Assembly: GCF_000005825.2 (NCBI RefSeq)
Contig: NC_013791.2
Location: 868,001-932,000, forward strand
DNA length: 64,000 nucleotides
Direction: 5' to 3'
DNA from: Alkalihalophilus pseudofirmus OF4
GTDB taxonomy: Bacteria > Bacillota > Bacilli > Bacillales > Bacillaceae_D
The notes beneath the pieces are model-generated. The model worked only from the letters and a program-made list of their open reading frames with translations. It did not search any database and was not told the DNA's origin. The translations under genes and the position numbers were made by a program. Numbering within the stretch: the stretch's first letter is position 1; each line of letters begins with the position of its first letter. Positions 26,156 through 34,671 of this stretch are shown here, piece by piece.

Positions 26156-26184
26156 AGCCACCAGTTCACACTGGTGGCTCTTTT
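26156..26184. terminator. bidirectional terminator between convergent genes
   Basis: A perfect 10-bp stem (AGCCACCAGT 26156-26165 with 26170-26179) with a TCAC loop is followed on the plus strand by CTTTTAC. It also precedes the end of the YfcC-type gene on the minus strand. Confidence 0.75.
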
Positions 26185-26198
26185 ACTATCTATGCGAA

Positions 26199-27593
26199 TC
26201 AACTCACTCCGATCATCACAGCGGCTACAAGTGCTGCCATGGCAACGATAGACCATAAAAGAATAAGCTTCCAGATAAACTTTGCCCACCGTTCATACGG
26301 TATTCCGGCTACAGCAAGATATCCCATGAGTGAGGCAGAAGTTGGGATGATAGAGTTACTGATTGCATCGCCGTATTGATAAGCGAGCACGGCGACTTGG
26401 CGTTCAAGTCCTAAAATATCAGCTAGAGGGACCATAATTGGCATTGTAGCTGCTGCCTGTCCGCTTCCTGAAGGGACAAAGAAATTAATAAACGTTTGAA
26501 CGAAAAACATGCCGATCACATTTAACGAAGCTGGCAGATGTTGAATGAAAGTGGCTAGAGAGTAGATTACAGTATCTATGATCATACCGTCCTGCATCAC
26601 AACAAGAATCGTTCGTGCAAAGCCTACAATTAAAGCCCCGAATACGACAAGTCTCATGCCGTCAACAAAGGAGGAGAAGGTCTTATTAATACCAAGCCCG
26701 CCAACAAGCCCGCAAAGCAGCCCAATAATAATAAATGAAGCAGCAAGCTCAGTTAAAAACCAGTCCCAATTAAAGACACCGTACATATTAATCAATACAC
26801 CCGTTAAGAGAGCGAGCAGAACAAGAGCATGACGGTTGTTGAAATCAGCGATTTGACTACGTGCTTGTTCAGCATCCGCCTCTACCGTATGTTCAAGATC
26901 ATACATAACGGATGACCTCGGATCGTTTTTCACCTTTTTGGCATAACGTAATACGTACCATACCGCAAGAACGAGTATTAAAATATAAACAATTGAGCGA
27001 AAAGCAATTCCTGAAAACAGCGGTACTTCAGCAATCCCTTGAGCAACTCCTACAGTAAACGGGTTGAGCATGCCGCCTATAAATCCACTAGCGGCCCCGA
27101 GTGTAATCATAGCGGTTCCGACAATAGAATCGTAGCCAAGAGATCTAGCAATGGCAATACCGATTGGTACAAAAATAATACTTTCTTCAGACATACCCGT
27201 AGTAAACCCAAGAACCGAGAAGGTGAACATAACCATTGGTATAATTAACATATCTTTATTTTCTAATTTGTGAACCAGTCTGTTAATACCAGAATCAATG
27301 GCACCGGTAGACCTGATGACCCCAAAAGCTCCGCCGATTAAGAAGATATAGAAAATAATCGTCGCTCCGTCTTGCATACCTTGAGGAATAGATTTAAATA
27401 ATTCAAAAAAAGTGATCGGATTCTGCTCAACTGACTGGTAACTGTTGTCCACTACAACGGTTCTTCCGTCCACTTCTTGACGCTCATATTCGCCTGCTGG
27501 GATGATATATGTAGCAATAGCTGCTAACACAATGACAGCAAAAATAATCGCATATGTGTGGGGTGTTACCCATTTCCTTTTATCGTTTCCCAT
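26199..27593 (-). CDS. YfcC-family membrane transporter
   Basis: This 464-residue protein has about twelve transmembrane segments and belongs to the YfcC/DcuC-like family (COG1288), with GGAFGVIRSTGAID, TGMSEESIIFVPIGIAIA and the re-entrant-like FVPSGSGQAAATMPI. Members carry carboxylates, arginine or peptides, and the substrate is not settled. Its start overlaps the epimerase stop (TAATG), so the two are co-translated. The pairing implies uptake of the epimerase's substrate, perhaps a dipeptide or N-acyl amino acid. Confidence 0.8.
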   Translation of the reverse strand: MGNDKRKWVTPHTYAIIFAVIVLAAIATYIIPAGEYERQEVDGRTVVVDNSYQSVEQNPITFFELFKSIPQGMQDGATIIFYIFLIGGAFGVIRSTGAIDSGINRLVHKLENKDMLIIPMVMFTFSVLGFTTGMSEESIIFVPIGIAIARSLGYDSIVGTAMITLGAASGFIGGMLNPFTVGVAQGIAEVPLFSGIAFRSIVYILILVLAVWYVLRYAKKVKNDPRSSVMYDLEHTVEADAEQARSQIADFNNRHALVLLALLTGVLINMYGVFNWDWFLTELAASFIIIGLLCGLVGGLGINKTFSSFVDGMRLVVFGALIVGFARTILVVMQDGMIIDTVIYSLATFIQHLPASLNVIGMFFVQTFINFFVPSGSGQAAATMPIMVPLADILGLERQVAVLAYQYGDAISNSIIPTSASLMGYLAVAGIPYERWAKFIWKLILLWSIVAMAALVAAVMIGVS

Positions 27594-28705
27594 TACAGCA
27601 TCATCTCCTCAGACCGAGTCGTCAATTCTTTAATTACATCATCATCTACGTTAATTCCTAGACCAGGTTTACTTGTTATATTGGCATAAGGGAGAGAGTA
27701 GGTCAGGTCCCCAACATCTTTTGTGAATTTCGTTGGCCCTGAGATTTCGGTGGAAACGATATTCTTTTTTGCTAGAGCGACATGAAAGCCTGCTGCTGAA
27801 GCGATGGATGATTCAACCATCGAGCCAATCTGACAGTGAATCCCGAAAAGTTCTGCTTGGGTGGCCAGTTGATAGGCAGGATAAATTCCGCCGCTTTTCA
27901 TTAATTTAATATTAATATAGTCCACAGACTGATGCTCAACCAATGTTCGTAAGTGCTGGGCATTAATTAAGCTCTCATCTGCCATTAAAGGAGTGGAAGA
28001 TGATTCTTGCAATCTTTGAAACATAGATAAATCCATTTGGGGAATAGGCTGCTCAACCCATGTTACATTAAAGGGTTCAAGCTTTTTGATCATTTGTTTT
28101 GCCTTCTGAAAGGAGCCCCAGCCTTGATTAACATCCACACGAATGAGTAGGTCCTCCCCGATTGCTTCTCTTACGGCTTTCACACGAGTAACGTCTTTTT
28201 CTGAGTCAATTCCAAGTTTCATTTTGATTTCTTTATAGCCGTTGTTACGAGCTTGGATCGCTTTCTTTGCCAGGACATCAGGCTCAAGAATACTAAATAC
28301 TTCTGGAATCATAGGCTGACCCTTTTTTCTGCCGCCAAGTAATGAATAGATTGGAAGGTTGCTAGCTTTCCCTAAGATGTCATAACAGGCAATATCAACA
28401 GCAGCTTTAGCTGCACCATTTCCTACAAGGGCAGCATTCATAAGATCATGGATCTCCATAATATTACACGGGTCCTTACCAATAATAGCGGGGATCAGCT
28501 GATACTTTAAGGCATCAAATACACTATGGACTGATTCCCCAGTTACATGCTCATCAGGCACGCTTTCTCCGTAGCCAATGATTCCTTGGTCAGTGTACAT
28601 TTTGATAATAATCGCGGGCATCTTATCATAGCTCGCATAGGAAATAATAAATGGTTCATTTAGTGGGAGCTCAATCATATGCACATCCACTTTGAATATC
28701 CTCAT
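27593..28705 (-). CDS. enolase-superfamily dipeptide epimerase (L-Ala-D/L-Glu epimerase type)
   Basis: This 370-residue (beta/alpha)7-barrel enzyme of the muconate-lactonising subgroup has catalytic lysines K161/K163 (IKMKLG) and K267 (NIKLMKSGG). The metal ligands are D191 (RVDVNQ), E218 (WVEQPI) and D243 (MADES). Two-lysine chemistry with this spacing matches L-Ala-D/L-Glu epimerase, which recycles murein dipeptides. N-acyl amino acid racemases are close relatives. AGGAGG lies 11 bases before the ATG. It forms an operon with the downstream transporter. Confidence 0.85.
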   Translation of the reverse strand: MRIFKVDVHMIELPLNEPFIISYASYDKMPAIIIKMYTDQGIIGYGESVPDEHVTGESVHSVFDALKYQLIPAIIGKDPCNIMEIHDLMNAALVGNGAAKAAVDIACYDILGKASNLPIYSLLGGRKKGQPMIPEVFSILEPDVLAKKAIQARNNGYKEIKMKLGIDSEKDVTRVKAVREAIGEDLLIRVDVNQGWGSFQKAKQMIKKLEPFNVTWVEQPIPQMDLSMFQRLQESSSTPLMADESLINAQHLRTLVEHQSVDYINIKLMKSGGIYPAYQLATQAELFGIHCQIGSMVESSIASAAGFHVALAKKNIVSTEISGPTKFTKDVGDLTYSLPYANITSKPGLGINVDDDVIKELTTRSEEMML

Positions 28706-28753
28706 AATTATTACTAACCTCCTTATTTTTGTCGTTTTGATGTCGTTAATTAT

Positions 28754-28782
28754 AAAGTAATAGAATTCGAGTGAGGTGTCAA
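28754..28782 (-). promoter_or_regulatory. likely sigma-A promoter of the epimerase operon
   Basis: On the minus strand TTGACA (28777-28782), 17 bases and TACTTT (28754-28759) lie about 50 bases upstream of the epimerase start. The -35 is perfect and the -10 weak, as expected for a promoter needing an activator. Confidence 0.45.
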
Positions 28783-28805
28783 ACTTTTCTGTTAATAATT
28801 TCGAT

Positions 28806-28838
28806 CATAAAAAACGAAGGTATGATTATACCTCCGTT
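28806..28838 (-). terminator. terminator overlapping the regulator stop codon
   Basis: AACGAAGGTAT (28813-28823) pairs with ATACCTCCGTT (28828-28838), with a T-run on the minus strand. The regulator stop codon (28826-28828) lies in this hairpin, so the regulator is terminated before the epimerase operon. Confidence 0.75.
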
Positions 28839-30163
28839 GCTGTTCTAATTTGTTTTTCAATTTCTTCTTTTAAAATATACACTTTTCGTGGTCGGCCTGA
28901 TTGGCTGTTTTGTTCTAGTCCTCTTATTTCAATAATGTGAGATTCATAAAGACGTTTAATAAAACGTTCGGATGTACGTGTTGATACTTTTGAATAGGAG
29001 GCATAATCATTTACAGTAAAAGGCTGATATTGATGCACTCTTATAAAATGAAAAAATCGATTGAATGTATTTAGGGTTATATTGGTTTTCTTCATCAAGC
29101 CATGAAGCCATTTATCGGTGACTCTGACTGGTTTTTCTTTTACAACCCCTCTTATAGGGCCTTTCAATTTTTTATCTTCAGTCAACAAGTAGCCGTTGCT
29201 TTCTGTGGGAGAGGTCTCTTGTTTCGCTATTTGCATGGCTTGTTTTGCATGCTCTTCTGCTTCATATAAATGACGGCCGTATCCAATGCCAATCTGAAAC
29301 GGAGTTGTGAGTTTGTCTTCAAGGAATTTAATCCAAGAAGAGTCATTCACCATTAACAGATGTTCCTTAACCATACCTACAGTTGAATAGAAAGTTGCTG
29401 TCTCATGTCTTGTTAATGATGAAGTTTGCTGCTTCGTAGTAAGTGTCTCAAAGAAAGAAGATAGTACCGATTGCATATGAGAAGTAATCTTACTATCTAG
29501 GAAAGAGAGCGAAATTACAGCAGGCATCCCGTCTTTGAGGCGGGAGAATTGAACTTGTTTAGCAGCATCCTTCAAGGTAGTCTTTAAGGTTTGTTCTGTG
29601 TCAATCATATAAATGACAGGTACGTCCGCTTTTTTTAACAAGTCATGAACATAATGAAGGCTCGTAATGGCCATTTTGGTTTTGCCTGATTTGAATAAGT
29701 GAATATGAAAATCGGCTATCTGTAAAAAGGATAATTCTCGATCTTCTTCATCTGCATAGATCCATTTATAGTCGTACACCTGGTCATCATTGAAGGAAAG
29801 CTCAATGTCCTCTGCTACGCTATGTAATACGTTTCGATCTGGCAGGTCGATAGATAACTGTTCAACCATACAGGAGTACTTTAGGACGCAGTGAAGTAAA
29901 GAAGCTGCCACCATATATTCATGGAAGGGCGCGATCACAACTTGTTTGTCTGTACGAATGAACTTATCTCTAAAATGAAAAGGAACAATTCCTGAAAAAC
30001 AGATAACGTCTGTTTCTTCTATGGCCTTTCTATGCAGAAGCTTGATCTCATCAGGCGTTTGATAGGGATAAATGTTTAATGAAATCTCAGGTAAGGTTTC
30101 ACTAATTTCTCGTGCTTTAATGGAGGAGTGCTCAGAACCAATAAATCCTATTTTTACAGTCAA
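28826..30163 (-). CDS. transcriptional regulator with PrpR-like sensor and C-terminal winged helix
   Basis: This 445-residue protein starts at TTG 30163 with GGTGAT upstream. The N-terminal part (about 1-180) begins KIGFIGSEHSSIKAREI and looks like a receptor domain of the PrpR type. A middle segment IGIGYGRHLYEAEEHAKQAMQIA (cited as two adjoining blocks, about 288-310) resembles degenerate GGDEF-like domains. A C-terminal winged helix (about 370-430) ends with SGRPRKVYIL. It lies just upstream of the epimerase and transporter genes and is probably their regulator. The ligand may be a peptide or amino acid derivative. Confidence 0.6.
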   Translation of the reverse strand: MTVKIGFIGSEHSSIKAREISETLPEISLNIYPYQTPDEIKLLHRKAIEETDVICFSGIVPFHFRDKFIRTDKQVVIAPFHEYMVAASLLHCVLKYSCMVEQLSIDLPDRNVLHSVAEDIELSFNDDQVYDYKWIYADEEDRELSFLQIADFHIHLFKSGKTKMAITSLHYVHDLLKKADVPVIYMIDTEQTLKTTLKDAAKQVQFSRLKDGMPAVISLSFLDSKITSHMQSVLSSFFETLTTKQQTSSLTRHETATFYSTVGMVKEHLLMVNDSSWIKFLEDKLTTPFQIGIGYGRHLYEAEEHAKQAMQIAKQETSPTESNGYLLTEDKKLKGPIRGVVKEKPVRVTDKWLHGLMKKTNITLNTFNRFFHFIRVHQYQPFTVNDYASYSKVSTRTSERFIKRLYESHIIEIRGLEQNSQSGRPRKVYILKEEIEKQIRTATEV

Positions 30164-30245
30164 TTGATCACCATCTTTCCGGCTGATAAAAGATTATTTA
30201 CTGTTATTGTAACGAACAAATGATAGAAGAGCTAGAACGTCTATT

Positions 30246-30254
30246 TGTTATAAT
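30246..30254 (+). promoter_or_regulatory. extended -10 promoter element
   Basis: TGTTATAAT is a perfect extended -10 (TGnTATAAT) about 84 bases before the next plus-strand gene. No good -35 hexamer lies 17 bases upstream. Confidence 0.45.
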
Positions 30255-30337
30255 GATATGGTATGATTTGGATGTGGTAGTATCGATTTATGTCTAGAAA
30301 TTGCAGAAAAAGGTTAAAGGACAGGAGGTGGAATTAG

Positions 30338-30697
30338 GTGAGGAGATTGTATGATAAATATGTCCTTCAGATGTGGCTATTAACAAAAAGAGATGTGAAG
30401 GAATGTAACGAGCTAGCAGAGCAAACGTCATCTAAGACTGGTAAAATGTATTTCCGCGGACTTAAGATGCAAAGCATGATGTTTTTACTTGTTTATTTTT
30501 TCCCTCTCGTATGGTTGATGTTTGCATGGATCGTAGGATTCCCGCTGCTTATCTTAGAGGAAGGATTTGTTATGGCTTTGGTACTTTTAAGTATTTCAAC
30601 GATTATGATGTTATTGTTTGTAACGATTGTTAGAGCCGGTCGTATTCATTTGTACAGCAAAGTGAAACAGAATGTAATCGACAAGTACATAGATTAA
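30338..30697 (+). CDS. two-segment membrane protein of unknown function
   Basis: This 119-residue protein starts at GTG 30338 with a strong AGGAGGTG site. A basic cytosolic N-terminus (about 1-45) precedes two long hydrophobic segments (about 46-70 and 76-100) and a short basic tail. No family is recognised. It precedes yunB but is separated from it by about 80 bases. Confidence 0.65.
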   Translation: MRRLYDKYVLQMWLLTKRDVKECNELAEQTSSKTGKMYFRGLKMQSMMFLLVYFFPLVWLMFAWIVGFPLLILEEGFVMALVLLSISTIMMLLFVTIVRAGRIHLYSKVKQNVIDKYID

Positions 30698-30778
30698 TGG
30701 TACAAGGTCCTTATTGTTATAAATGTGTTCAGTGCCTCTTTAATCTTGCATAGGAATGGATTAAAGGGGGAGTTTTTT

Positions 30779-31528
30779 ATGCGAACATTTAAATATAAAC
30801 CCCGAAAAAAGAGAGGGCCTTTACCTTTTAGGTATGTTTTTATTTTATCTATAATCCTATTTGTCGCCCTAACGATCTGGGGGTTATGGATCATTGAAAA
30901 AGGAATTAAACCAACGCTCTTACAAATTGCTACTACTGAAACAAGAGTTATTGCGACACAAGCGATAAATGATGCTGTGTCAAAGAAGATTGTATCGGAA
31001 CTTGATCAAGCAGAGTTATTTATAATTGAAACAGATGCCGATAATAAGGTAACTTCTATGCAGTTTAATACTCAAGTTTATAATAGGGTCTTATCAGAAG
31101 CAACGAACAGAGTACAGCGACATTTGAAAGCGATTGAACATGGTGAACCATTTGATATTTATAGTGGGAGTGAGGGGGAGGTCCATACGTCAGATGGGGG
31201 TGTAGTGTATGATATTCCTCTTGGGCAAGCAACAAATAATGCACTACTAGCTCAAATGGGACCAAGGATTCCTGTTCGCTTCTCAGTCATTGGTGATGTG
31301 AAAACTGATTTCCATAGAGAAGTGATAAATACGGGCATTAATAACACCACACTGATTTTTGGGATAGATATAACGGTGGATGTTAAAATTGTCATTCCAT
31401 TTGCAACAGATACACAAGCCATTCATACCGTCATTCCAATCGGTGTCCGCACGATTCAAGGAGAGGTTCCGGAGTATTATTCAGAATCTGAAGGGATGAT
31501 TGTACCCGCTGTTTCTGCGGGCGAGTAA
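30779..31528 (+). CDS. yunB: sporulation protein YunB
   Basis: This 249-residue protein has a basic N-terminus, one transmembrane segment (about 20-43) and a large extracytoplasmic domain with the YunB pattern (ETRVIATQAINDAV, RIPVRFSVIGDVKTDF, IPFATDTQ). In B. subtilis yunB is expressed in the mother cell during sporulation and its loss causes a sporulation defect. The start at 30779 follows GGGGGAG. The upstream in-frame extension from 30725 lacks a site. Confidence 0.85.
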   Translation: MRTFKYKPRKKRGPLPFRYVFILSIILFVALTIWGLWIIEKGIKPTLLQIATTETRVIATQAINDAVSKKIVSELDQAELFIIETDADNKVTSMQFNTQVYNRVLSEATNRVQRHLKAIEHGEPFDIYSGSEGEVHTSDGGVVYDIPLGQATNNALLAQMGPRIPVRFSVIGDVKTDFHREVINTGINNTTLIFGIDITVDVKIVIPFATDTQAIHTVIPIGVRTIQGEVPEYYSESEGMIVPAVSAGE

Positions 31529-31558
31529 GCTAAAATCAAGAAATAAAGTGTTGCGGCG

Positions 31559-31593
31559 AAAGATTCCTCTTAATAGTAGGAATCTTTTTTTAT
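31559..31593 (+). terminator. Rho-independent terminator of yunB
   Basis: AAGATTCCT (31559-31568 region) pairs with AGGAATCTT (31578-31586), followed by a T-rich run. Confidence 0.85.
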
Positions 31594-31613
31594 TTCAAGT
31601 GTAAATGCATGCA

Positions 31614-31653
31614 ATGTTACATAACATCTGATAAAATGATTATTAAGTAACAT
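31614..31653 (+). promoter_or_regulatory. palindromic elements upstream of the recombinase-like gene
   Basis: ATGTTA-CA-TAACAT (31614-31627) is a perfect palindrome, and GTAACAT (31647-31653) repeats one arm inverted 26 bases downstream. TTACAT (31617-31622), 18 bases and TATTAA (31641-31646) could be the promoter they surround. This would fit control by a dimeric repressor. Confidence 0.35.
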
Positions 31654-31668
31654 CGTATGAGGTGAGTT

Positions 31669-32229
31669 ATGGAATACGTAGAACCGATTAAAGAGCTCAA
31701 AATGATTGAAGAAATCAAAAAAATCTTAAAACAAAAGTCTAAGAGAGATTACTTACTATTTGTATTTGGTATTAATACCGGCATCTCAATCAGTTATCTC
31801 TTAAAAATGAAAGTCGAGGAATTATTTACTGAAGGTACAGTGTCGGAATATTACTATTTAAAGGAAAAAGGTGACTGTGAGAACAAGCTGTTTTATATAA
31901 ATTCAAATGTATTAGATGCATTGCTTATTCATATTCATGATGCGGGTTTAACAGAGGAAGATTATTTATTTAAGTCACGCAAGAATAATCAGCCCATTAC
32001 AAGGCAGCAGGCGTATCGAATCATTAATTCAGTTGCTAGAGAAGCTGGAATGACGGAGAAAATTGGTACTCACACCTTAAGAAAAACCTTTGGGTATCAT
32101 GCATACAGAAAAGGTGTGGCCATCTCACTCCTTCAGAATATCTTCAATCATTCTACTCGAGCTGAAACGCTGCGCTACATTGGAATTGATAAAGATAATG
32201 TGAAAGTAAGAATAGATGTTAATTTATAA
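31669..32229 (+). CDS. short tyrosine-recombinase-like protein lacking the first catalytic Arg
   Basis: This 186-residue protein corresponds to the catalytic domain of tyrosine recombinases without an N-terminal core-binding domain. The HxxR box (H135-R138 in THTLRKTFGYHA), the second His (H161 in NHST) and the nucleophile (Y170 in TLRYIGI) are present. The first conserved Arg, normally in GLRISE, is Ser40 (NTGISISYLL). Loss of this residue usually abolishes cleavage, so the protein may bind DNA without recombining it. GAGGTGAG precedes the ATG. No attachment sites were seen nearby. Confidence 0.75.
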   Translation: MEYVEPIKELKMIEEIKKILKQKSKRDYLLFVFGINTGISISYLLKMKVEELFTEGTVSEYYYLKEKGDCENKLFYINSNVLDALLIHIHDAGLTEEDYLFKSRKNNQPITRQQAYRIINSVAREAGMTEKIGTHTLRKTFGYHAYRKGVAISLLQNIFNHSTRAETLRYIGIDKDNVKVRIDVNL

Positions 32230-32258
32230 ATAAGGCAATACCAGGGGGACGGACATGC

Positions 32259-33743
32259 ATGTTAAGTTCTATCAATATTGATTATTTTATTTTGTTAATG
32301 GCACTACTGCTCATTATCGGGGTGTTGACGACTAAATTCTCCACTCGTCTTGGTGTCCCTGCCCTAGTATTATTCCTACTTGTAGGGATGACCATGGGTA
32401 GTGATGGGCTTGGCTTTATCCCATTTAATAACCCTTATCTTGCTCAGCTCATTGGAATCATAGCACTTGTTGTAATCTTGTTTGAGGGCGGTTTGCAAAC
32501 AAAATGGTCAGCTGTTAAGGCTGTGGCAAAGCCTTCTTTATCACTAGCTACCATAGGTGTTTTATTAACAACGATTGTAGTGGCCGTTGCTGCGAAATTT
32601 ATTTTTGGAGTTAGTTGGTTAGAAGGATTTTTATTTGGAGCGATTGTCGGCTCCACGGATGCCGCTGCTATTTTTGCTGTGTTGAAAGGCCAAAATATTA
32701 AGAACAATCTAAGTGCCACACTAGAAGCAGAGTCTGGGACAAACGATCCAATGGCTGTTTTTCTTACCTTATCCTTTATTCAACTACTTACAATAAGTGA
32801 ATCCTCCTATATTATGCTGATTGGCTCATTCTTCTGGCAAATGGGGGCTGGTCTAGCATTAGGATATGGCTTAGGACTTCTTGCAAGTTATGCCATCAAT
32901 AAAATTAATCTGGACTCAAGTGGTTTGTATCCTATCTTTGCTTTAGCATTTGCTTTATTGACTTACAGCTTGAATGATTTGATTGGCGCTAGCGGCTTAT
33001 TAGCTGTATATGTAGCTGCTTTAGTTATAGGAAATCGTGATTTAACCTATAAGCATTCAATTTTCAGGTTTAATGAAGGCTTTGCGTGGATGATGCAAAT
33101 TTTAATGTTTGTTATTTTAGGGCTGTTAGTCTTCCCAGCACAACTTTTATCATTTGATATTATCGTAAAAGGATTCTTACTTGCTTTAATATTAATCTTT
33201 GTAGCTCGTCCTATTGCCGTGTTTCTATCCACTCCTCGAATGGGGTTTAACACACGAGAAAAAATATTCTTATCGTGGGCAGGCTTAAAAGGGGCAGTCC
33301 CTATTGTATTAGCCACCTTCCCGATGACAATGGGTGTGGAAAACAGCCAGTTGTTCTTCAATGTTGTCTTTTTCGTTGTGTTAACTTCAGCACTTATCCA
33401 AGGATCAACCATTTCATACTTTGCTGAAAAGCTTGGATTAAATGGACCTGAAAAGGTAGAGCCGCCACATACGTTAGAGCTCGTCTCGATTGGGAAAGCT
33501 AATGCAGAAATCATAGAATTTGCAGTGAATGAAAATATGAAAGTGACTGGCCAAGCGTTGAAAGATCTTGAATTACCTAATGATGTATTAATTAGTGCAG
33601 TGATACGAAATGGTGATCTCGTTACCCCTCATGGAGAAACTGTGATTAAGCCCGGTGATATTCTCTATATTCTTGTTGCCAAACAAACGATCAAAGCATT
33701 AAAACGTTTAATGAATGAAAAAAAAGAAGAACAAAGCTTATAG
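32259..33743 (+). CDS. K+/H+ antiporter, CPA1 family with TrkA-C domain (NhaP2-like)
   Basis: This 494-residue inner-membrane antiporter has about 12-13 transmembrane segments (about 1-390) with family blocks GVPALVLFLLVGMTMGSDG, IVGSTDAAAIFAVL and EAESGTNDPMAVFLTL. The Asp residues in the last two are expected ion-binding residues. A C-terminal RCK-C/TrkA-C domain (about 405-488) probably senses a nucleotide. It expels K+ in exchange for protons, relevant to pH and osmotic balance. AGGGGG lies ten bases before the ATG. Confidence 0.87.
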   Translation: MLSSINIDYFILLMALLLIIGVLTTKFSTRLGVPALVLFLLVGMTMGSDGLGFIPFNNPYLAQLIGIIALVVILFEGGLQTKWSAVKAVAKPSLSLATIGVLLTTIVVAVAAKFIFGVSWLEGFLFGAIVGSTDAAAIFAVLKGQNIKNNLSATLEAESGTNDPMAVFLTLSFIQLLTISESSYIMLIGSFFWQMGAGLALGYGLGLLASYAINKINLDSSGLYPIFALAFALLTYSLNDLIGASGLLAVYVAALVIGNRDLTYKHSIFRFNEGFAWMMQILMFVILGLLVFPAQLLSFDIIVKGFLLALILIFVARPIAVFLSTPRMGFNTREKIFLSWAGLKGAVPIVLATFPMTMGVENSQLFFNVVFFVVLTSALIQGSTISYFAEKLGLNGPEKVEPPHTLELVSIGKANAEIIEFAVNENMKVTGQALKDLELPNDVLISAVIRNGDLVTPHGETVIKPGDILYILVAKQTIKALKRLMNEKKEEQSL

Positions 33744-33760
33744 TCAAAAAATAATAGTTG

Positions 33761-33796
33761 AAAAAGCGTTTCTGCAAAAGGCAGGAACGCTTTTTA
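33761..33796 (+). terminator. Rho-independent terminator of the antiporter gene
   Basis: AAAAAGCGTTTCTGC (33761-33775) pairs with GCAGGAACGCTTTTT (33781-33795) with one mismatch. Confidence 0.88.
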
Positions 33797-33803
33797 TGTG
33801 GAG

Positions 33804-34016
33804 TTAATTCAATTGGCAAGGAGGAAAAGCATGGACATCTTGGATAGTGACAAAATCGTATTGTTTAAGAGCAAATTGAGAGTGGTAAAGGTATTCTAGT
33901 ACGAGGAGTTTCTGATCTGAGGTTCCGCATAATATACCGGATGTTCCTGTTCCATTCATAAAAGAGACCCCGATTGGCTGGTTCGTCAGGTAGGGAACCT
34001 TTTGCAGCCATTGCAT
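33804..34016 (-). CDS. conserved-looking small protein of unknown function
   Basis: This 70-residue protein has no membrane segment. ATG 34016 is chosen because AAAGGAGTGATC lies just upstream, and the longer reading frame begins before this site. The sequence (MQWLQKVPYLTNQPIGVSF, GTSGILCG, LVLEYLYHSQFA, HAFPPC) has the look of a short conserved Bacillaceae protein with an SH3-like beta barrel. That is an impression, and no function is known to me. Confidence 0.65.
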   Translation of the reverse strand: MQWLQKVPYLTNQPIGVSFMNGTGTSGILCGTSDQKLLVLEYLYHSQFALKQYDFVTIQDVHAFPPCQLN

Positions 34017-34075
34017 GAAGATCACTCCTTTATACACATCCTATGTGCACAAAAGTAAGGAGTGCCTATGAATTT

Positions 34076-34516
34076 TCACAAGAACCACTGAGAGTATTTG
34101 TGAATCAAATAATAAGGGATGAAATAGGAAATAAACGTTTTATTTAAATTCCAGTCGTTACCATATGCAGCCCTGCCAATCCATTTCATGATAAATTCAA
34201 GAATGGTTGTAAAGCATGTAAATACGAGGATCCATGAGGAAGCTGATTCCTTGGTTTTCCTAATTAAATAAACCATGATTGAAGAGAACACTGGATACAA
34301 TCCGAGATTAAGCGGCATTGTAGTTAGTACCTGATTTTTCTTTAGCACAGGCTTCAGCACCCAGAAATGATGACGGTCTCCCCAGACACATAAAATCGTA
34401 GCAATGACTGTTGCAAAGGGAGTAATTTTATAGAGAATCATTTTATTTTTCTTTCTAAATAATAAAGTGGCAAGGATCCAGGGGATAAAAAAGAAATACA
34501 AAATATTTACTCGCAT
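34076..34516 (-). CDS. multi-pass membrane protein, CBO0543-like
   Basis: This 146-residue protein has about four to five hydrophobic segments and short basic loops. ATG 34516 is chosen because AGGTGAT lies just upstream. It resembles the CBO0543 family of small Firmicute membrane proteins (C-terminal segment with KWIGRAAYGNDWN), function unknown. Family assignment is tentative. Confidence 0.55.
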   Translation of the reverse strand: MRVNILYFFFIPWILATLLFRKKNKMILYKITPFATVIATILCVWGDRHHFWVLKPVLKKNQVLTTMPLNLGLYPVFSSIMVYLIRKTKESASSWILVFTCFTTILEFIMKWIGRAAYGNDWNLNKTFISYFIPYYLIHKYSQWFL

Positions 34517-34614
34517 ATAAATCACCTCAGTCATAGCGTCTCACCTCACGAGTAAATTATGCTGAGGAATTGCTTAAAAGGCTAATAAAGATTTGAAGGC
34601 CACTAATCGATAAA

Positions 34615-34642
34615 AACCCGCCTGCTTAATACAGGACGGGCC
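34615..34642 (-). terminator. terminator of the minus-strand lipoprotein gene
   Basis: On the minus strand CCCGTCCTG, a seven-base loop and CAGGCGGG are followed by TTTTTA. Confidence 0.7.
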
Positions 34643-34671
34643 TTATCATTGTCATTCACATTGTCATTTGC

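Noticed and set aside
26110-26379. Plus-strand frame over the end of the YfcC-type gene
   Set aside because: It spans a bidirectional terminator and overlaps a clear transporter-coding strand.
31669-32229. Integrated element around the recombinase-like gene
   Set aside because: No tRNA, direct-repeat attachment sites, phage genes or change in gene type were found on either side.
33047-33514. Long minus-strand frame inside the K+/H+ antiporter gene
   Set aside because: The plus-strand gene has full family motifs. The opposite frame is a by-product of its codon pattern.
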